DNA of 64,000 nt, taken from positions 1-64,000 of the forward strand of contig NZ_WTVQ01000021.1 of NCBI RefSeq assembly GCF_012910955.1, written 5' to 3'. How positions within the stretch are numbered: the first letter of the stretch is position 1; each line of letters starts with the position of its first letter. Under the pieces are notes generated by a model. It made no database searches, was not told the DNA's origin, and saw only the letters and a program-made list of their open reading frames with translations. This document shows, in pieces, positions 26,642 through 35,567 of the stretch. The position numbers were made by a program, and so were the translations under genes. The stretch comes from Aromatoleum diolicum. Lineage in GTDB: Bacteria; Pseudomonadota; Gammaproteobacteria; Burkholderiales; Rhodocyclaceae.

Positions 26642-27421
26642 TTATACCCCCAAGTGTTTCTGGATGAGTTCGGGATTATTACGCACCTCCTCGCTGGGGC
26701 CGTCGAACACCACCTGGCCCTTGACGAGGATCATCGAGCGGTCGGTCACCGCGGTCACCGCTGCGTGGTTCTTGTCGACGACCACGGTGGCGATGCCGCT
26801 GTCGCGGATCTCGCGGATCACGCGCCAGATCTCGCGCACGATCAGCGGCGCCAGGCCTTCGGTGGCCTCGTCGAGGATCAAGAGGTCCGGGTTGGTCATC
26901 AGCGCGCGGCCGATGGTGAGCATCTGCTGCTCGCCGCCCGAGAGCTGGCCGCCGCCGTTGGTGAGCCGTTCCGACAGGCGCGGGAAAGTCGCCATCACGC
27001 GCTCGAAGGTCCACTCGCGCTGCCCCTCGACGCCGGCGCGCGCCGCCATGATCAGGTTCTCCTTCACCGTGAGGTTGGGGAAGATGCCGCGCCCTTCGGG
27101 CACGTAGGCGATGCCCAGGCGCGCGATCTTGTGCGTCGGCCCGCCGGTCATGCGCTGGCCACGCACCAGCACGCCGCCCGCCTTGGGCGTCAGGAAGCCA
27201 AGCATGGTGCGGATCAGCGTGGTCTTGCCCATGCCGTTGCGCCCCATCAGGCCCAGCGCCTCGCCCTTGCGGATATTGAAATTGACGCCGTGCAGGATGT
27301 GGCTGGAGCCGTAATAGGTATGCAGGCCGATCGCTTCGAGCAGCATTTCGCGCGTGTCGGCGGCCGCGGCGGGGGCAGCAAGTGCCACTTCGTTCACTTT
27401 CAGCATCGACATGTCATTCAT
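26642..27421 (-). CDS. livF: Branched-chain-type ABC importer, ATPase (LivF)
   Basis: A 259-residue ATP-binding subunit of a HAAT-type importer. Walker A is GRNGMGKTT, the signature is LSGGEQQ, and Walker B is LLILDEAT. ATG 27421 overlaps the end of the LivG gene (ATGAATGA). Other in-frame ATG codons exist at 27439 and 27412, and the best spacing to the GGCGGAG ribosome-binding-like sequence is not clear. In this locus, next to benzoate-CoA ligase, the importer probably carries benzoate rather than amino acids (inference). Confidence 0.92.
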   Translation of the reverse strand: MNDMSMLKVNEVALAAPAAAADTREMLLEAIGLHTYYGSSHILHGVNFNIRKGEALGLMGRNGMGKTTLIRTMLGFLTPKAGGVLVRGQRMTGGPTHKIARLGIAYVPEGRGIFPNLTVKENLIMAARAGVEGQREWTFERVMATFPRLSERLTNGGGQLSGGEQQMLTIGRALMTNPDLLILDEATEGLAPLIVREIWRVIREIRDSGIATVVVDKNHAAVTAVTDRSMILVKGQVVFDGPSEEVRNNPELIQKHLGV

Positions 27422-28172
27422 GCTCCGCCTCATGTCCAAGATAGGCCTGCTGCACGTCCGGGCTGTTGCGGATCTGCTGCGGCGTGCCGGATTCCAGCAC
27501 CTGGCCGTTGACCATCACGGTGATGCGGTCGGCGACCGCGAACACCGCGTCCATGTCGTGCTCGACCAGCAAGATCGCGCGCGTCGCCTTCAGGCGATTC
27601 AACAGCGTGACCATCTGCGCGGATTCGTCCGAACCCATGCCGGCTAGCGGCTCGTCGAGCAGCAGCACCTGGGCGTCGGTGGCGAGCACCATCGCGATCT
27701 CCAGTTGCCTTTGCTCGCCGTGCGACAGGGTGCCGGCGATGCGTTCCTCGCGCCCGGCAAGGCCGGCTTCCGCAATCGCGGCCCGTGCCCGTTCGACCGT
27801 ATCGGCGAGGCGCAGTGCGTCGGCGAACAGCCGCCACGGCCGCGGGTTGCGCGATTGCGCGGCGAGGCGGCAGTTTTCCAGCACCGAGAACTTCGGGAAA
27901 ATGTTGGTGCGCTGGTAGCTGCGGCCGATGCCGATCTTCGAACGCTGGTGCGAGCCGAGGCCGGTGATGTCCTCACCCTTGAAGCGGATCGTGCCTTCGG
28001 AGGGCGGCAGGTCGCCCGACAGCATGTTGATGCAGGTCGATTTGCCGGCACCGTTGGGCCCCAGCAGGGCGTGCAGCACGCCGCGCTCGAGGCTCAGATT
28101 GACGTTGTGGTTCGCCGTCAGCCCGCCGAAACGGCGCGTCATGCCTTCGGCGGCGAGCAGAACTTCACTCAT
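27414..28172 (-). CDS. livG: Branched-chain-type ABC importer, ATPase (LivG)
   Basis: A 252-residue ATPase subunit. Walker A is GPNGAGKST (about 38-46), the signature reads LSHGEQRQ, and Walker B is VLLLDEP. The GIGRSYQRTNIFP segment is characteristic of LivG-like proteins. It overlaps the permease gene (stop at 28165) by 8 bases and the LivF gene by 8 bases, giving a translationally coupled transporter operon. Confidence 0.93.
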   Translation of the reverse strand: MSEVLLAAEGMTRRFGGLTANHNVNLSLERGVLHALLGPNGAGKSTCINMLSGDLPPSEGTIRFKGEDITGLGSHQRSKIGIGRSYQRTNIFPKFSVLENCRLAAQSRNPRPWRLFADALRLADTVERARAAIAEAGLAGREERIAGTLSHGEQRQLEIAMVLATDAQVLLLDEPLAGMGSDESAQMVTLLNRLKATRAILLVEHDMDAVFAVADRITVMVNGQVLESGTPQQIRNSPDVQQAYLGHEAEHE

Positions 28173-29133
28173 TGGTCTTTCCCCCGTTGATGCGCGCCAT
28201 GATGCGGGCCGGTGTCGCCGTCATGCCGCCGGGCATGAACAGCACCGCGGCGACGATGGTCACGCCCATCAGCAGCTGCCAGTGCTTGGTCATGCCGGTG
28301 AAGAGTTCCTGCAGGCCGACCAGCGCGACCGCCCCGGCGATGGCACCGGCAAGGTTGCCCATGCCGCCGAGAATCACCATCAGCAGCACGTCGCCGGACT
28401 TGTGCCAGGACAGGTATTCCGGCGTGACGAAGCCGAACAGCACCGCGTACAGGAAACCGGCCAGCCCCGCCAGGGCGCCGGCGAGCGTGAAGGCGGCGAG
28501 CTTGTAGCGGAAGGTCGCGTAGCCCAGCGACAGCATGCGGTGCTCGTTGCTGCGGATGCCGACCAGCACGCGGCCGAAGGGCGAGCGCAGCACCAGCTTC
28601 AGCAGGCCATACACGAACAGCATCGCGCCGGCGACGAAGTAGTACAGGTGCAGCGGCTCGTTGAGGTCGAACGGCGCCCAGCCGGCGATCGCCGCATCCG
28701 GCTTGAAGTTCAGATAGATGCCGTCCGAGCCGCCGCCGAGCGGCGTGTCGTGGAACACGTAATAGGCCATCTGCGCGAACGCCAGCGTCACCATGATGAA
28801 ATAGATGCCCTTGGTGCGCAGCACGAAGAGCCCGATCACGAAGGCGACGAGCGCGGCAGCGGCGACCGATACCGGCAGCGCCAGCCACAGGCTCGCCGGG
28901 TCGTACTTCGGCGTCACCAGCGCCACCGCATAGGCGGCGACGCCGAAGTAGGCCGCGTGGCCGAAGCTCACCAGGCCGGTGAAACCGACCAGCAGGTCGA
29001 GGCTCATCGCGAAGATCGCAAGAATCAGGACTTTCGCCAGCATCTCGGTGTAAAAGCCCGAACCGAAAACCGGGAAGGCCAGCACCGCGGCGAGCACCGC
29101 CAGCTTGAAGATTGTCGAAACACGGGAATTCAT
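28165..29133 (-). CDS. livM: Branched-chain-type ABC importer, permease (LivM)
   Basis: A 322-residue inner-membrane permease with about nine hydrophobic segments. The SLDLLVGFTGLVSFGHAAYFGVAAY stretch, an LivM hallmark, begins near residue 43, and the GGMGNLAGA motif that contacts the ATPase lies near 250. The start at ATG 29133 is supported by the hydrophobic N-terminus; GGGGTAAGAATC lies upstream. It lies five bases downstream of LivH. Confidence 0.92.
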   Translation of the reverse strand: MNSRVSTIFKLAVLAAVLAFPVFGSGFYTEMLAKVLILAIFAMSLDLLVGFTGLVSFGHAAYFGVAAYAVALVTPKYDPASLWLALPVSVAAAALVAFVIGLFVLRTKGIYFIMVTLAFAQMAYYVFHDTPLGGGSDGIYLNFKPDAAIAGWAPFDLNEPLHLYYFVAGAMLFVYGLLKLVLRSPFGRVLVGIRSNEHRMLSLGYATFRYKLAAFTLAGALAGLAGFLYAVLFGFVTPEYLSWHKSGDVLLMVILGGMGNLAGAIAGAVALVGLQELFTGMTKHWQLLMGVTIVAAVLFMPGGMTATPARIMARINGGKTNE

Positions 29134-29138
29134 GATTC

Positions 29139-30005
29139 TTACCCCTTCCTGAAGATGCCTTCCGGGCGCCACAGCAGCACCACGGCCATCACCAGATAGA
29201 CCATCAGGCCGGCGAGATCCGGCAGCAGCACCTTGCCGAAGGTGTCGGCAAAACCGATCAGCAGCGCCGCGACCAGCGCGCCCCATACCGAGCCGACGCC
29301 GCCGATGACGACGATGACGAAGGAAATGATCAGCACGCTCGAACCCATGCCCGGATAGACGGAGGAGATCGGCGCGGCGAGCATGCCGGCGAGCGCGGCG
29401 AGCGCGACGCCGAGCGCGAACACGGTGCGGTACAGCACGTTGATGTCGATGCCGAGCGCCTTGACCATGTCGCGGTCGTGGCTGCCGGCGCGGATCATCA
29501 TGCCCAGGCGGGTGCGCTGGATCAGGTAGTACAGCCCGCCGGCGAGCGCCAGACAGACGACCGAGATCACCAGGCGATACACCGGATAGCTGAGGTTGTC
29601 GGACAGCGGGATCGACGCCGAGAAGATCGCGGGAATCGCCACGCCATGCACGTCGTCGCCGACCGCGAGACTGCGCAACTCCTCGAAGATCAGGATCAGG
29701 CCGTAGGTCAGCAGCACCTGCTCGAGGTGGTCGCGCTTGTACAGATGCGAGAACAGTAGCCATTCGAGCAGCGCGCCGAAGGCGAATGCGAGCGGCACGC
29801 CGAGCGCGATCGACAGCATCAGGTTGCCCGTCATGCTGGTGAGCGCGAACGCGAGGTAGGCGCCGATCATGTAGAAACTGCCGTGCGCCAGATTGATGAT
29901 GCCCATGATGCCGAACACCAGCGTCAGGCCGCTGGCCACCAGGAACAGCAGCAGGCCGTACTGCAGCGAGTTCAGCACCTGGATCAGGAAGGATACGAAA
30001 TCCAT
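29139..30005 (-). CDS. livH: Branched-chain-type ABC importer, permease (LivH)
   Basis: A 288-residue permease with about eight membrane segments. It has GIINLAHGSFYMIGAY near residue 34 and the IGGVGSVWGALVAAL ATPase-contact motif near 237, both typical for LivH. With LivM it forms the channel for the ligand delivered by the binding protein encoded 75 bp upstream. Confidence 0.93.
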   Translation of the reverse strand: MDFVSFLIQVLNSLQYGLLLFLVASGLTLVFGIMGIINLAHGSFYMIGAYLAFALTSMTGNLMLSIALGVPLAFAFGALLEWLLFSHLYKRDHLEQVLLTYGLILIFEELRSLAVGDDVHGVAIPAIFSASIPLSDNLSYPVYRLVISVVCLALAGGLYYLIQRTRLGMMIRAGSHDRDMVKALGIDINVLYRTVFALGVALAALAGMLAAPISSVYPGMGSSVLIISFVIVVIGGVGSVWGALVAALLIGFADTFGKVLLPDLAGLMVYLVMAVVLLWRPEGIFRKG

Positions 30006-30080
30006 GAGTCTTCCCCTCCGGGCGCCCTTGCGGGCGTCCGGATACGTAAGGATTGAAGCGGATGGAAGGACTGCGGAGGC

Positions 30081-31274
30081 TTACATGCGGCAGCCGCGTG
30101 CGGGGTCGGCGAGGGCCTTCTCCGCGACGCCGACGAGCTTGTTCTCGCGACCTTCGACCTTGCGCAGGTAGATGTCCTGCACCGGGTTGTGCGCCTTCGA
30201 CAGCGTGAAGGCGCCGCGCGGACTGTCGACCTTCGCCGTTTCCATCGCCTTGGCTACGACCTCCTTGTCGAACTTGCCGCCCTTCAGGCCTTCGAGACCG
30301 GTCTTCAACATCTGCGCCGCGTCATAGCCCTGCACCGCATATACGTCCGGCTGCGCCTTGTAGGCCAGCGCGTAGGCCTTGCGGAAGGCCTGGTCCTTCG
30401 GGTTGGTCAGGTTGTCGGCGTAGTGCAGCGTGGTCATCAGCCCCTCGCCCGAGCCGCCCATCGCGTCGATCGTGCCGTCGGTGAGGAAGCCCGAGCCGTA
30501 CAGCGGGATGCTCTTCTTCAGCCCGGCCGCGTCGTAGTCCTTGACGAACTTGACCGCGCCACCGCCGGCGAAGAACACGAACACCGCGTCCGGCTTGAGC
30601 GACGCGATCTCGGTCAGGAAGGGCTGGAACTCGACGTTCGGGAAGGGCAGGTAGAGTTCCTTCGCAATCTTGCCGCCGGCCTTCTCGAAGGCTTCCTTGA
30701 AGCCCGCCACCGACTGCTCGCCGAAGGAGTACTTCCAGGTCACCGTGACGACGTTCTTGTGGCCGCGATCGGCGACGATCTTGCCCATCGCGTAGGCCGG
30801 TTGCCATGCCGAGAAGGAGCTGCGGAACACGTTCGGCGCGCACAGCGGGCCGGTCAGTTCGTCGGCGCCGGCGTTGGGGATGATCAGCAGCGTCTTGTTG
30901 TCGCGCGCAACCTTGGCCATCGCCAGCGCGACGCCCGAATGCACGGTGCCGACCAGTACATCGACCTGGTCGCGCTTGATCAGCTTGCTGGCGTTTTCGG
31001 TGGCCTTCGACGGATCGGACTCGTCATCGACGACGAAGTACTCGATCTCGTGCCCGCCAAGCTTGCCGCCATTCTCGGTGACATACTGCTTGAAGCCATT
31101 GGTGATCGCGTTGCCGAGCGACGCGTAGGTGCCGGTGTAGGGCAGCATGAGGCCGACCTTGACCTTGTCGGCGGCCTGCGCGGCGAAGGCGCCGAGCGCC
31201 GGAATCACGGCGGCGAGCGCCAAGGCGATGGTCTTGCGGACGATGCGGCGGACTTGCGGTTGCGTCTGCTTCAT
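30081..31274 (-). CDS. ABC importer substrate-binding protein (Leu/Ile/Val-type fold)
   Basis: A 397-residue periplasmic binding protein. The signal peptide is about 34 residues (twin basic start, then IALALAAVIPALGAFAAQA). The mature protein begins DKVKVGLMLPYTGTYASLG, the typical type-I periplasmic fold start, and contains the conserved VDVLVGTVHSGVALAM ligand-site segment. Genes of this type next to bclA and box genes are expected to bind benzoate or related aromatic acids, which is inference from context. Confidence 0.92.
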   Translation of the reverse strand: MKQTQPQVRRIVRKTIALALAAVIPALGAFAAQAADKVKVGLMLPYTGTYASLGNAITNGFKQYVTENGGKLGGHEIEYFVVDDESDPSKATENASKLIKRDQVDVLVGTVHSGVALAMAKVARDNKTLLIIPNAGADELTGPLCAPNVFRSSFSAWQPAYAMGKIVADRGHKNVVTVTWKYSFGEQSVAGFKEAFEKAGGKIAKELYLPFPNVEFQPFLTEIASLKPDAVFVFFAGGGAVKFVKDYDAAGLKKSIPLYGSGFLTDGTIDAMGGSGEGLMTTLHYADNLTNPKDQAFRKAYALAYKAQPDVYAVQGYDAAQMLKTGLEGLKGGKFDKEVVAKAMETAKVDSPRGAFTLSKAHNPVQDIYLRKVEGRENKLVGVAEKALADPARGCRM

Positions 31275-31331
31275 GGTGTCTCCTCCAGTTGTATTGTCGG
31301 GGTCGATGCCCCGTGGATAGATTACGGCGAT

Positions 31332-32924
31332 TCAGCGGCCCGCGCCCAGCGCACGCAGCTTGAAACGCTGGATTTTTCCGGTCGCGGTCTTCGGCAGCTC
31401 GTCGACGAACTCCATCCAGCGCGGGTACTTGTAGGGGGCGAGGTGCGCCTTGACGTGCGCCTTGATCTCGTCGGCCAGTTGTTCCGACGGATGGACGCCG
31501 GGCTTCAACACGATGAAAGCCTTGGGCTTGATCAGGCGCTCGTCGTCCTCGTGGCCGACCACCGCCGCTTCGAGGATCGACGGGTGCTGGATCAGGCAGG
31601 ATTCGACTTCGATCGGCGACACGTAGATGCCGCTGACCTTGAGCATGTCGTCGTTGCGCCCGGCATAGACGTAGTAGCCGTCGGCGTTGCGCGAATACTT
31701 GTCGCCGCTGCGCGTCCACGGCCCCTGGAAGGTCGCGCGGGTCTTCTCGCGATTGTTCCAGTACATGACGGCGCTGGTGGGGCCGGAGATCTGCAGTTCG
31801 CCCGGCTCGTCGGCACCTTCGACGACATTGCCTTCGTCATCGACGAGGCGCACCTGGTAGCCCGGCACCGGCTTGCCGGTGGTGCCGTAGTGCACGTCGC
31901 CGGGGCGGTTCGACAGGAAGATGTGCAGCATTTCGGTGGAGCCGATGCCGTCGAGAATCTCGACGCCGAAGTGCTCGGTCCAGCGCCGGCCGATGTCCTC
32001 GGGCAGCGCTTCGCCGGCCGAGGTGCACATGCGGATCGCCAGCTCGTCGCGCTTCGGGCAGTCGGCATCGGCGAGCATCGACGCGTACAGCGTCGGCACG
32101 CCGTAGAAGATCGTCGGCTTGTGTTCGCGCAGGCGCTTGAAGGCCGCGGCGGGCGTCGGCCGTTCGGCCATCAGCACCGCAGTGGCGCCCGCCGCGAGCG
32201 GGAAGGTCAGGCCGTTGCCGAGGCCGTAGGCGAAGAAGAGCTTCGCCGCCGAATACACGATGTCGTCCTCGCGAATGCCGAGAATCGGCCTGGCGTACAG
32301 TTCGGCGGTGTGGATCAGGCTCGAATGGATGTGCACGGTGCCCTTCGGCGCGCCGGTCGAGCCCGAGGAGTAGAGCCAGAAACAGGGGTCGTCGCAGGTG
32401 GTCGGCACGGCTTCGAAGCGGTCGGAGGCGGCTGCCATGAGGCCCGCCAGCGCGTTGTCACCGGCGCCGCCGGCGACGATGACGCGTTCGAGCGTCTCCA
32501 CCTTGCCGAGCAGCGCGGCGAAGGTGTCGTACAGCGGCGCCGACACGACGGCGATGCGCGCACGGCTGTCGGTGAGCATGTATTCGTAGTCGGACGGGGT
32601 CAGCAGGGTGTTGACCGCGATCGGCACGACGCCGGCCTTGATCGCGCCGAGGAACACGGCGGGAAAGTCGATGCAGTCATGCACGCACATCAGGATGCGC
32701 TGTTCGCGCAGGATGCCGAGGGTGCCGAGGGCGTTGGCGAAGCGGTTCGCGCGCGCGGCGAGCTCGTCGTAGCTGTAGCGGCCGTTGTCGTCGATGTAGG
32801 CGATCTTCGCGCCGCGGCCGGCGGCAAGGTTGCGACCGATGAGGTCGTCGGCCGCGTTGTATTGGCGCGGCAGGGTGATCTGGGGCGGACTGGTGCTGTG
32901 GTCCGCTGCGCTCAGCGTGGTCAT
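31332..32924 (-). CDS. bclA: Benzoate-CoA ligase
   Basis: A 530-residue AMP-forming aryl-CoA ligase that converts benzoate, ATP and CoA into benzoyl-CoA, the entry compound for both box and reductive pathways. Core motifs are YSSGSTGAPKGTVH (A3), a YAGRNDDMLKVSG hinge (A8), and Lys517 in TATGKIQRFKLR, the residue acetylated in regulated members of the family. It is closer in appearance to BclA/BadA-type benzoate ligases than the divergent copy at 7.9 kb. ATG 32924 follows GGAGGAATACGCA. Its neighbours are the ABC importer downstream and boxD upstream. Confidence 0.93.
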   Translation of the reverse strand: MTTLSAADHSTSPPQITLPRQYNAADDLIGRNLAAGRGAKIAYIDDNGRYSYDELAARANRFANALGTLGILREQRILMCVHDCIDFPAVFLGAIKAGVVPIAVNTLLTPSDYEYMLTDSRARIAVVSAPLYDTFAALLGKVETLERVIVAGGAGDNALAGLMAAASDRFEAVPTTCDDPCFWLYSSGSTGAPKGTVHIHSSLIHTAELYARPILGIREDDIVYSAAKLFFAYGLGNGLTFPLAAGATAVLMAERPTPAAAFKRLREHKPTIFYGVPTLYASMLADADCPKRDELAIRMCTSAGEALPEDIGRRWTEHFGVEILDGIGSTEMLHIFLSNRPGDVHYGTTGKPVPGYQVRLVDDEGNVVEGADEPGELQISGPTSAVMYWNNREKTRATFQGPWTRSGDKYSRNADGYYVYAGRNDDMLKVSGIYVSPIEVESCLIQHPSILEAAVVGHEDDERLIKPKAFIVLKPGVHPSEQLADEIKAHVKAHLAPYKYPRWMEFVDELPKTATGKIQRFKLRALGAGR

Positions 32925-33039
32925 TGCGTATTCCTCCGTTGGTCCGGTCGGTGCCGGGGGCATTCGTTGCCGGTCTTGTGCCGGCGCTGTTCGATTACGG
33001 GGTGCTGTTACGTTTCAAGAAAATCGGGGATGGAACCCG

Positions 33040-33113
33040 CCCCCGTCGGGAGGCATTCCGCGCCTCGTTGGCGCGCGGCGGACGCCTCGGCACGAAATGC
33101 CTCCCGACGGGGG
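33040..33113. repeat. Inverted repeat with perfect 18-base arms
   Basis: Left arm 33040-33057 begins CCCCCGTCGGGAGG and is exactly complementary to 33096-33113, with a 38-base GC-rich centre. It lies in the 235 bp between bclA and the DUF4863 gene. No T-run follows the stem, and the form fits an intergenic palindromic element or a transcript-stabilising hairpin. Only one copy is present in the window. Confidence 0.7.
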
Positions 33114-33159
33114 CTGCGCCGTGCCGATTCATGGCGTCGTGCTGCTACGGACATGTTTT

Positions 33160-33627
33160 TTACTGGCGCGTGAACTCGATCGCGCCCTGCGGCAGCAGAT
33201 ACAGCACGTAGGCGCGGCCGTCGCTGACCGTCGGGCGGTGCACGCTGCCCGGTCCGTAGACGAACCAGCCCGCGCCGTGGCCGTCGAATTTCGCGTCGCC
33301 CGCGAGCGGTATGATCATGTCGATCTCGCCGTTCGGGTGCGCATGCTGTGGGCCGACGAGGTCGGCCATCTCGACGACGTCGACGCTGAAGTCGTGGATC
33401 TCGGCACAGGGCTTGATGACGCGACCGAACTTGATGCCGCCGTGCTCGCGGTCGCACATCCAGCCGGCCGCGACCGCGTCGCGACAGGCCGCGGCGATGG
33501 CCTGGAACTCGGGGCCGTCGGCGGGGAAACGCTCATTGAGGAAGGAGGCGAGCTGGCCGTCGAGCGGCCGGCCGGCGATTGCGCCGGTAACCTCGGCGAT
33601 CAGCGCCTGGAATTTTTCTGGCGTCAT
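33160..33627 (-). CDS. DUF4863 family protein (cupin-like)
   Basis: A 155-residue protein of the DUF4863 family, to which 4-hydroxylaminobenzoate lyases belong. A cupin-like metal-binding pattern is visible: QHAHPNGEIDMIIP (two His and Glu), then FVYGPGSVHRPTV with another His. Genes like it are regularly found inside benzoyl-CoA oxidation clusters. Its role there is unproven; it is not expected to be an ordinary lyase of nitroarene metabolism in this setting. It lies 42 bp downstream of boxD and is probably co-transcribed. Confidence 0.8.
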   Translation of the reverse strand: MTPEKFQALIAEVTGAIAGRPLDGQLASFLNERFPADGPEFQAIAAACRDAVAAGWMCDREHGGIKFGRVIKPCAEIHDFSVDVVEMADLVGPQHAHPNGEIDMIIPLAGDAKFDGHGAGWFVYGPGSVHRPTVSDGRAYVLYLLPQGAIEFTRQ

Positions 33628-33669
33628 GGTCTGTCTCTCTGTCGGAGTCGGGAGTGCTTTTTTTATAGT

Positions 33670-35247
33670 TCAGTTGCCGAGCAGCGCGGCATCGGCCGCG
33701 TCGCGCGACAGCGCTTCGAGCAGCGCCGGGCCGCCCTGCACCACGCAGCGGCGGTGGTACATCGCCAGTGCACGCAGACCGCCCAGTTCCTCGCCGCCAC
33801 CGGCGCGCCCGGGGCCGCCGTGCAGGCAGGTGGGCATCACGTTGCCGTGCCCGGTGTGGTTTGCCCCGACCGCGGCATCGACGACCATCACGCGGCCGTG
33901 CAGATCCGCGATCGCCGGGACGAGTTCGCCGAGGAAGGCCGTGTCGCCGGAATACACCGACGCCACCAGCGAGCCGCGCCCGCGCCGCGCGATGGCGATC
34001 GCGTCGGCGGTGTCGGCATACTGGACAATCGTCGCAACCGGGCCGAACACCTCGACGTCATGCACATGACGCGCGGCGAGACCCTTGTCGCAATACAGCA
34101 GCGTCGGCTGCACGAAGGCGGACATGGACGCACAGGCATCGACCGGCTCGAAGTCCGGATCGCCGCCGAACACCGTCTCGCATTCCTCGCGTAGTTTCGC
34201 CAGACCTTCGAAGGCCGCGGCCTGCTGCGCACGGCTGACCAGCGGGCCGACACGCACGCCTTCGCTGCGCGGGTTGCCGACCTTGCAGCCGGCGAGCTTG
34301 CCTGCGACCGCGTCGGCGAGCGCCCGCGACACGCCGGACGGCGCCAGGATGCGGCGGATCGCGGTGCATTTCTGCCCCGCCTTGATCGTCATCTCGCGCA
34401 CGATCTCCTTCACCGCGAGATCGAACTCCGCGCTGCCGGGCTGCGCGTCGGGCCCCAGGATCGCGGAATTGACGCTGTCGGCCTCGATATTGATGCGTAC
34501 CGAGTTGGCGACGACTTGCGGGTGCGTGCGCATGCGCGCCGCGGTGTCGGCCGAACCGGTAAAGGACACGACGTCGCACTCGCCAACGTGATCGAGCAGA
34601 TCGCGCGCCGAGCCGCACACGATCGACAGCGCGCCTTGCGGCAGGATGCCCGCCTTGACGACGTCCTCGACCATGCGCTGGGTGAGCCACGCAGTCGGCG
34701 TCGCCGGCTTGATGAACACCGGCACGCCGGCGAGCAGCGCCGGGGCAGCCTTCTCCCACAGGCCCCAGGCCGGGAAGTTGAACGCGTTGATGAACACCGC
34801 GACACCGGTCAGCGGCATCAGGAAGTGCTGGCCCTGGAAGACGTCGGTCTTGGCCAGCGCGACGCGCGCCCCTTCCTTCAGATGGCGCGCGCCGCCGAGC
34901 GACTTGCCGGCGCGCACATAGCTTTTCAGCGTGAAGATCGCGCCATCGATGTCGAACGCCGCATCGGCTTCGGTCGAGCCGGAGTTGCGCAGCGCGATGT
35001 CGAAATATTCTGCACGTTTGGCAGTCAACACTTCGGCGATCGCGCCGAGCATCGCCGCCCGCGCTTCATATGTACTGGCGCGCAGCGCGGGGCCGCCGGT
35101 GCGCCGGGCGAACTCCAGCGCACGTGCCACATCGACGCCCTCGGACGACACGCTGACCAGCACCTCGCCGGTGACCGGGTCCGTCAGCGCAATGCCTTCG
35201 CCGGCGCCTTCGACCCATTGTCCGTATACATGATTGGCCAGTTTCAC
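33670..35247 (-). CDS. boxD: 3,4-dehydroadipyl-CoA semialdehyde dehydrogenase (BoxD)
   Basis: A 525-residue aldehyde dehydrogenase that oxidises 3,4-dehydroadipyl-CoA semialdehyde, the product of BoxC ring opening, to the acid with NADP+. The catalytic residues are seen as Glu in INIEADSVNSAIL and Cys in KAGQKCTAIRR, and the NAFNFPAWGLWEK segment is typical of the BoxD/PaaZ group. GTG 35247 is preferred because AGAGGAG lies five bases upstream; an ATG at 35271 would contain that site. It is divergent from boxR across a 320 bp regulatory gap. Confidence 0.93.
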   Translation of the reverse strand: MKLANHVYGQWVEGAGEGIALTDPVTGEVLVSVSSEGVDVARALEFARRTGGPALRASTYEARAAMLGAIAEVLTAKRAEYFDIALRNSGSTEADAAFDIDGAIFTLKSYVRAGKSLGGARHLKEGARVALAKTDVFQGQHFLMPLTGVAVFINAFNFPAWGLWEKAAPALLAGVPVFIKPATPTAWLTQRMVEDVVKAGILPQGALSIVCGSARDLLDHVGECDVVSFTGSADTAARMRTHPQVVANSVRINIEADSVNSAILGPDAQPGSAEFDLAVKEIVREMTIKAGQKCTAIRRILAPSGVSRALADAVAGKLAGCKVGNPRSEGVRVGPLVSRAQQAAAFEGLAKLREECETVFGGDPDFEPVDACASMSAFVQPTLLYCDKGLAARHVHDVEVFGPVATIVQYADTADAIAIARRGRGSLVASVYSGDTAFLGELVPAIADLHGRVMVVDAAVGANHTGHGNVMPTCLHGGPGRAGGGEELGGLRALAMYHRRCVVQGGPALLEALSRDAADAALLGN

Positions 35248-35332
35248 CTTGTCTCCTCTGTGTTCCTGCATCGTGGTCTGCGCCCGATGCTGCGATTCGG
35301 CAGTCGCGCCTGCAGCGCAACCCTGTGGATAT

Positions 35333-35360
35333 AGAATACACGCGCAAAATCCTTCGTCAA
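35333..35360 (-). promoter_or_regulatory. Promoter candidate for boxD
   Basis: On the minus strand TTGACG (35360-35355) and TATTCT (35338-35333) are separated by 16 bases, a good sigma-70 promoter for the boxD operon. Single TGCA motifs lie at 35311-35314 and 35402-35405 on either side, fitting BoxR control in principle. Confidence 0.65.
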
Positions 35361-35464
35361 GCACTTTACTTCCACTTTTTTTGATTTGCCGCGCATCAAG
35401 CTGCAGTTTGCGCCATTAGAAACCCATACAGCCCCGAATAACATGAACTATTTATGAACTCTAG

Positions 35465-35553
35465 TGCACTGCACAATGTAAAAACTGCACTTTAAGTGTT
35501 GACGTATCGAAATCGCTGCACTATTGTTCAACTCACCGATGCAGCCCGCTGCA
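35465..35553 (+). promoter_or_regulatory. boxR promoter with TGCA motifs (probable BoxR operator)
   Basis: TTGACG (35499-35504) and TATTGT (35522-35527), 17 bases apart, form a strong promoter candidate for boxR-boxC. TGCA occurs at 35465, 35470, 35486, 35517, 35540 and 35550. The last two form TGCA-N6-TGCA, the arrangement described for BzdR/BoxR-type regulators, downstream of the -10 box, where binding would repress. The first two form TGCAcTGCA, resembling motifs at the phasin gene. Confidence 0.75.
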
Positions 35554-35567
35554 CGAAAGGAACCCAA

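Noticed and set aside
30189-33173. A 994-codon plus-strand open frame opposite the ABC binding protein and bclA genes
   Set aside because: It is antisense to two clearly recognised genes and has the arginine/histidine/alanine-rich, motif-free composition of a shadow frame in GC-rich DNA.
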